Assembly: GCA_017881545.1 (NCBI GenBank)
Contig: JADGQU010000115.1
Span: 1 to 7,077, forward strand
From: Gemmatimonadaceae bacterium
GTDB lineage: Bacteria > Gemmatimonadota > Gemmatimonadetes > Gemmatimonadales > Gemmatimonadaceae
Direction: 5' to 3'
DNA length: 7,077 nucleotides
Of this stretch, positions 5,255-7,077 are shown piece by piece. Both the position numbers and the translations under genes were made by a program. Each line of letters starts with the position of its first letter. Position 1 is the first letter of the stretch. The notes beneath the pieces are model-generated. The model was given only the letters and a program-made list of their open reading frames with translations, did no database searches and was not told the origin of the DNA.

Positions 5255-6357
5255 TTCAGCGTCGCGGTCAGCTCGCGAATCAGCTTCGAGGTGATGAGCT
5301 GGGGGCTTACGTTTCCACCGGCGTACGTCTGCGCCTTGAGAACCGCATCGACCGCCCTCGCCGCCGACGCGGCGGCAGAGACATCCTCGCGGTGCAGCGC
5401 ATCCCGCGCGCGCTCACCGAGTAGCTCGACGAGCGCGTCGAGCGTATCCGCGAAGCCGCCGCGCGCGCCCGCGGCACCCTGTGCGACTGCAGTTGAATAA
5501 GCCAGCGATGGACGCGCGCTCGTCGCTGCATCGACGATCTTGCGCGCGTTGATCGTCGCCTTGGCGTCGCTCTCACCGGTGAGAAGTCTTCCCGGCGCGC
5601 CGGCGGCCGCGCGCACGCGCTCGGAGGTGCTCGTTTTCGATTTGGCGTCGAGTGCTTTCTTGACGATCGGATTTTCCACGAAGGCGCGGACCGCGCTGTC
5701 CTGGACGAGCGGAACCCTGACCGCCACAACGCGTGAGCGGATGGTTGGCAGGAGTGCTCCCGGCTCGCTCGATGTCAGGATGATAGTCGTGTCCAAGGGC
5801 GGCTCCTCGAGAAGCTTGAGGAACGCATTCGCCGCCATGTCCGACCCTTCCTGCGGAACCATCCGCTCAGCATCGCCGACGATAAATATCTTCCGGCTTC
5901 CCATTGCCGGCGACATTGCCGCTCGCTGAACCAGGGACCGGACGGTGGCGACATATATCCCTTCCGTCCCGGATGGAGCGGCGTAGAGTCCGTTCGCCGC
6001 TGCCCGTTCCACCGTCGCCTCGGCGTAATCGTCCCGCACTTGCGCGAGATCGGGATCGGAGTCCTTGAGCCGTGGCCGCGGAAAGATCCAGTGCAGGTCC
6101 GGATGAGTCAGCTCGGCGACATAACGGCAGGCTTTGCATGTGCCGCAACTCGCCGGCAAACCTGACCCAGCCTGCAAACGGGCGCCCGCGGGCGCCTCCT
6201 CGCAAAGGAGGCGCTGCGCCAGCCAGAGAGCGAGACGCTGTTTGCCAACTCCGCGCGATCCCTGGAACAACAGACTCGCCGGCAGCGTTCCGGCACCGAT
6301 GCTTTCGCCGAAGCGCTCGCGCAGGTGCTCATGTCCGTAAAGTTCGATGATCGGCAC
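5251..6357 (-). CDS. holB: DNA polymerase III subunit delta' (clamp loader)
   Basis: 368 residues, AAA+ fold. Delta' is the stator of the clamp loader that opens and loads the sliding clamp with delta and DnaX. A P-loop-like 'GSRGVGKQ' (33-40) has Gln after the Lys in place of Ser/Thr, consistent with a subunit that need not hydrolyse ATP. A zinc module has C52, C71, C74 and C77; the first spacing (18 residues) is longer than the usual 8-11. Walker-B-like 'IVGDAERM' (159-166), 'AFLKLLEEPP' (178-187) and sensor/arginine-finger 'TIRSRV' (205-210, SRV rather than SRC) follow. The C-terminal third is helical. The start is GTG 6357, with an in-frame TGA five codons upstream and no clear ribosome site. 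It heads a two-gene unit with moaC. The gene symbol follows the E. coli name. Confidence 0.93.
   Translation of the reverse strand: MPIIELYGHEHLRERFGESIGAGTLPASLLFQGSRGVGKQRLALWLAQRLLCEEAPAGARLQAGSGLPASCGTCKACRYVAELTHPDLHWIFPRPRLKDSDPDLAQVRDDYAEATVERAAANGLYAAPSGTEGIYVATVRSLVQRAAMSPAMGSRKIFIVGDAERMVPQEGSDMAANAFLKLLEEPPLDTTIILTSSEPGALLPTIRSRVVAVRVPLVQDSAVRAFVENPIVKKALDAKSKTSTSERVRAAAGAPGRLLTGESDAKATINARKIVDAATSARPSLAYSTAVAQGAAGARGGFADTLDALVELLGERARDALHREDVSAAASAARAVDAVLKAQTYAGGNVSPQLITSKLIRELTATLK
6181..6214. repeat. overlapping inverted repeats inside holB
   Basis: A perfect 16-bp palindrome (GGCGCCCGCGGGCGCC, 6181-6196) overlaps a perfect 9-bp inverted repeat (GCGCCTCCT / AGGAGGCGC, 6192-6200 and 6206-6214, five-base loop). 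Both lie in the stretch coding holB residues 48-59, next to and partly within the extra-long C52-C71 loop. In the holB mRNA the two hairpins would be mutually exclusive because they share bases. The symmetry is seen directly; any role is unknown. Confidence 0.6.
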
Positions 6358-6476
6358 GTCGAAATATGGTCACCGCGGAGTCGCGGGGCAGGTGCCTTGC
6401 AATGCCCGAACGCTGGCACATTTTCTGACCTGAATCAAACCCTCGGCCGAACGCCAAACCGCAACCGGAGATCGCA

Positions 6477-7077
6477 ATGTCCAGTCAGCTCAAGGGGCGC
6501 AAAGTCGCATTCCTCGCCACCGACGGTGTGGAACAGGTGGAGCTCACAGCGCCATGGAGCGCGCTGAAGCAGGCGGGGGCCGACGTTGTGCTCGTTTCCG
6601 ATAAGCCGGGCGAGATCCAGGCGATGAACCACGACGCGAAGGGAGAGCAATTCCACGTTGATGTCGAGGTAGCCAAGGTGACAGCTCGCGATTTTGACGC
6701 CCTGGTGCTGCCGGGAGGGGTGGCCAATCCCGACAAGCTGCGCACGAACAAGGACGCTGTGAACTTCGTTCGCCAATTCATGGAGATGGACAAGCCCGTC
6801 GCCGCGATTTGCCACGGACCATGGCTGCTCGTCGAAGCCGATGCGGTTCGCGGAAGGACTATCACGTCGTGGCCGAGCCTGGAGACGGACGTCAGGAACG
6901 CCGGTGGGGCGTGGGTGGACAAGCAGGTGCAGGTTGACCAGAACCTTTTGACAAGCCGGAAGCCGGACGATCTTCCTGCTTTCTGCGCCAAGCTGGTGGA
7001 GCTGCTGGTGGACGCCATCGACGAGCGGCGTCTGGACAAAATGGTGGAGCAGAGCTTTCCGGCCAGCGACCCACTGC
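6477..7077 (+). CDS. DJ-1/PfpI family protein (YhbO-like), 3'-truncated by the window
   Basis: About 200 residues are visible and the frame is open at the right edge. It is a DJ-1/PfpI superfamily protein of the PfpI/YhbO class, cytoplasmic stress proteins described as glyoxalase/deglycase-like or formerly as proteases. 'GRKVAFLATDGVEQVEL' (7-23) carries the conserved Glu (E19), 'LVLPGG' is at 76-81, and the nucleophile elbow 'AAICHGPWLL' holds C112 and H113. 'RTITSWPSLETDVRNAGG' (127-144) and 'LLTSRKPDDLPAF' (157-169) complete the usual fold. After the last domain helix comes an extension 'DERRLDKMVEQSFPASDPL', a tail I recall from other bacterial stress-type proteins. ATG 6477 has GGAG six bases upstream. 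It is divergent from holB across a 119-base gap that has a possible -35 (TTGCAA 6397-6402) but no good -10. Family call is firm; substrate is unknown. Confidence 0.93.
   Translation, partial: MSSQLKGRKVAFLATDGVEQVELTAPWSALKQAGADVVLVSDKPGEIQAMNHDAKGEQFHVDVEVAKVTARDFDALVLPGGVANPDKLRTNKDAVNFVRQFMEMDKPVAAICHGPWLLVEADAVRGRTITSWPSLETDVRNAGGAWVDKQVQVDQNLLTSRKPDDLPAFCAKLVELLVDAIDERRLDKMVEQSFPASDPL

Noticed and set aside
6192..6214. Perfect AGGAGG with a pairing CCTCCT in holB mRNA, possible programmed frameshift or internal start
   Set aside because: No slippery heptamer at the right distance and no start codon 5-12 bases downstream; the holB frame is intact and full length.
6373..6386. CCGCG/CGCGG hairpin just upstream of the holB start, possible leader regulation
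   Set aside because: Only five base pairs in GC-rich DNA; no conserved riboswitch or attenuator features seen.

Overview
The window is a GC-rich, densely packed chromosomal segment. It holds nine complete or near-complete protein genes plus the tail of a tenth. No RNA genes, CRISPR arrays, insertion sequences or integration signs were seen, and no gap between genes exceeds about 135 bases. The base composition, many GTG starts, short overlaps and the look of the hypothetical proteins suggest a soil or environmental Gemmatimonadota-type bacterium. In particular, the coiled-coil membrane protein at 1040-1711 resembles proteins I recall from that phylum. This assignment is inference from memory, not from a search.

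Layout. At the left edge (+ strand), the last 32 codons of what looks like a small GntR/YtrA-type regulator abut a slipin (stomatin-like SPFH membrane protein, 99-1043) with no gap. Facing it on the - strand is a three-gene run from 2922 down to 1040: a predicted lipoprotein with a beta-propeller-like segment, a DinB-like four-helix protein, and a coiled-coil membrane protein whose stop codon overlaps the slipin stop. Next comes a divergent pair of small unrecognised genes (90 aa on -, 114 aa on +) separated by 100 bases that contain a 20-bp imperfect palindrome. The 114-aa gene leads directly into a cation diffusion facilitator (CDF) metal exporter (3788-4708).

The CDF gene converges on a - strand pair: DNA polymerase III delta' (holB, 5251-6357) followed, with an ATGA overlap, by the molybdenum cofactor gene moaC (4778-5254). 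Divergent from holB, the right edge holds a DJ-1/PfpI-family protein (from 6477) that runs off the window before its stop.

Functionally this is mostly housekeeping (clamp-loader subunit, Moco synthesis, metal efflux, a stress-type DJ-1 protein) mixed with envelope proteins of unknown role. I did not find a clear new defence or mobile system. The items most worth a second look are the divergent small-gene pair with its palindrome, the inverted-repeat-rich insertion inside the holB zinc module, the slipin/coiled-coil neighbourhood, and the SFPASDP tail on the DJ-1 protein.
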